From Nitrospira sp. (GTDB lineage: Bacteria > Nitrospirota > Nitrospiria > Nitrospirales > Nitrospiraceae), in the NCBI GenBank assembly GCA_009594995.1, contig VOPR01000066.1:1-34984 (forward strand): 34,984 bases of DNA, given 5' to 3'. Made by a program: the position numbers and the translations under genes. Of this stretch, positions 33,766 through 34,984 are shown one piece after another (position 1 is the stretch's first letter; the number at the start of each line of letters is the position of its first letter). Under the pieces are notes generated by a model. It was not told where the DNA came from and made no database searches. It saw only the letters and a list, made by a program, of their open reading frames with translations.

Positions 33766-34984
33766 ATGACGATCGACCCACGACACAAAAGCCACAACCT
33801 GCTCGACGGACCGGGCCGCGCACCGGCCCGCGCCATGCTGAAAGCCGTCGGCTTCACCGATGCCGACCTCGAACGCCCTTTGATCGGCGTCGCCAACACC
33901 TGGATTGAAGTCATGCCCTGCAACTACCACCTCCGCCGATTGTCGGAGCGGGTCAAAGCAGGCATCCGCGCAGCCGGCGGCACTCCGATCGAATACAACA
34001 CGATCGCGGTCTCGGACGGCATTTCCATGGGCACCGAAGGCATGAAGGCCTCGCTCATCAGCCGCGAGGTCATCGCCGACTCCATCGAGTTGGTCGCGCG
34101 CGGACACCTCTTCGACGGCGTTGTCGCCCTGTCGGGATGCGATAAGACCATTCCCGGCACCGTCATGGCGCTCTGCCGGTTGAACGTGCCGTCGCTCATG
34201 ATCTATGGAGGCTCCATCATGCCGGGGCAGTTCCAGGGACATGACGTCACCATTCAGGACGTATTCGAAGCGGTCGGCAAACATGCGTCCGGCAAGATGA
34301 CGAATGCCGAACTGAAAGACCTGGAAGACCATGCCTGCCCGGGCCCCGGCGCCTGCGGCGGCCAGTTCACCGCCAATACCATGGCCATCGCCTTTGAATT
34401 CCTCGGTATCTCACCGATGGGTCGGAACGGCGTTCCGGCCATGGATGCGCGCAAGGACGACGTTGCGTTTGAGTGCGGCAAACTGATTATGGATCTGCTC
34501 AAGAAAGACATTCGCCCCAAACAGATCATCACGCGGCGCTCCATTGAAAATGCAATCGCCGCCGTGGCAACGACGGGCGGATCGACCAATGCCGTCTTGC
34601 ACCTCCTCGCCGTGGCGCGCGAGATGGGCGTGCGTCTCACCATCGACGATTTCGACAAGATTAACCGGAAGGTGCCATTGCTGGCGGATCTGAAGCCGGG
34701 CGGCCACTACACCGCCGCTGACCTCTATGCGGCCGGAGGCACCACCCTGGTGGCCAAACGCCTGATCGATGCGAAGATCCTGCACCCGGACCAGATCACC
34801 GTCACCGGACGCACGATCGGCGAGGAAGCCAAGGCAGCCGTCGAGAAACCAGAGCAACAAGTCTTGCGACCGCTGTCCAAGCCGATCAAGCCAACAGGCG
34901 GCCTAGTGATTCTCAAGGGTAACCTGGCTCCGGAAGGCTGCGTCGTCAAAGTGGCCGGCCATTCCATCATGCATTTCAGCGGAC
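33766..34984 (+). CDS. ilvD: Dihydroxy-acid dehydratase, N-terminal part (partial)
   Basis: The frame is open from ATG 33766 to the window edge, about 406 of some 560 residues. IlvD dehydrates 2,3-dihydroxy-3-methylbutanoate and its homologue in branched-chain amino-acid synthesis. The expected cluster cysteines are present: Cys52 (VMPCNYH), Cys125 (SGCDKT, with the carbamylatable Lys127) and Cys197 (CPGPGACGGQFTANTM). SRRSIENAI-like ITRRSIENAIAAVATTGGSTNAVLHLLA also fits. AAGGAG (33755-33760) lies 5 nt before the ATG. The three Cys positions fit a [2Fe-2S]- or [4Fe-4S]-type enzyme; type cannot be decided here. Confidence 0.97.
   Translation, partial: MTIDPRHKSHNLLDGPGRAPARAMLKAVGFTDADLERPLIGVANTWIEVMPCNYHLRRLSERVKAGIRAAGGTPIEYNTIAVSDGISMGTEGMKASLISREVIADSIELVARGHLFDGVVALSGCDKTIPGTVMALCRLNVPSLMIYGGSIMPGQFQGHDVTIQDVFEAVGKHASGKMTNAELKDLEDHACPGPGACGGQFTANTMAIAFEFLGISPMGRNGVPAMDARKDDVAFECGKLIMDLLKKDIRPKQIITRRSIENAIAAVATTGGSTNAVLHLLAVAREMGVRLTIDDFDKINRKVPLLADLKPGGHYTAADLYAAGGTTLVAKRLIDAKILHPDQITVTGRTIGEEAKAAVEKPEQQVLRPLSKPIKPTGGLVILKGNLAPEGCVVKVAGHSIMHFSG

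Noticed and set aside
1..34984. CRISPR arrays, tRNA or rRNA genes
   Set aside because: I saw no regularly spaced direct repeats and no tRNA-like arms or rRNA sequence on either strand by eye; a covariance search would be decisive.

Overview
The window is about 35 kb of dense, GC-rich bacterial chromosome. Gene content and protein style suggest a member of Nitrospirota, probably Nitrospira-like. This rests on recognising protein families, not on a marker gene: the window holds no rRNA or tRNA. Both ends cut through genes: glutamate synthase (gltB) on the left and dihydroxy-acid dehydratase (ilvD) on the right.

Layout, left to right. 1-2385 (-) is the 5' half of gltB. 2.6-6.6 kb (+) carries a polyprenyl diphosphate synthase, a DUF1015 protein and an orphan NtrC-type sigma-54 response regulator. 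6.8-8.6 kb (-) is a two-gene unit matching AmgK-MurU, the anomeric kinase and uridylyltransferase of peptidoglycan-sugar salvage. 8.8-10.8 kb has an aldo/keto reductase, a small zinc-ribbon protein and a VanZ-like membrane protein. 10.9-15.4 kb (+) holds a GH57 glycosidase, a GalT-like uridylyltransferase and a membrane-anchored SGNH hydrolase. 15.6-17.1 kb (+) has a 50-residue membrane protein with a GTG start, then a TtuB-like sulfur carrier and TtuA, a tRNA-2-thiouridine enzyme pair.

17.2-22.3 kb (-) is the most unusual part. It is a three-gene operon encoding (1) a protein with the conserved blocks of the Bacillus thuringiensis Cry-toxin pore-forming domain followed by a beta-prism-like region, (2) an 840-residue VCBS/FG-GAP repeat protein with a hydrophobic C-terminal half, joined to the first by an ATGA overlap, and (3) a DUF2235 (Tle1-like) alpha/beta hydrolase. 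Parts of it are visibly lower in GC than the flanks. I read it as a candidate secreted or grazer-directed toxin system.

22.8-25.3 kb (+) is an alkylation-repair operon: an Ada-AlkA fusion, an Ogt-type methyltransferase and a small VOC protein. A secreted BACON-FN3 protein lies at 25.3-26.0 kb (-). 26.3-30.6 kb (+) is a sugar ABC importer with binding protein, two permeases and ATPase; a 125-bp repeat sits between the second permease and the ATPase gene. 30.8-33.5 kb (+) has a DnaJ-like chaperone with half the usual zinc motif, a MarC-family membrane protein, a Spy/CpxP-like periplasmic protein and a PepSY protein with a His/Lys tail. A strong hairpin then precedes ilvD.

Two copies of an intergenic repeat (6578-6700 and 29385-29509) share four conserved blocks at almost fixed spacing. 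Each copy begins within a few bases of the stop codon of the gene before it, in the same orientation.
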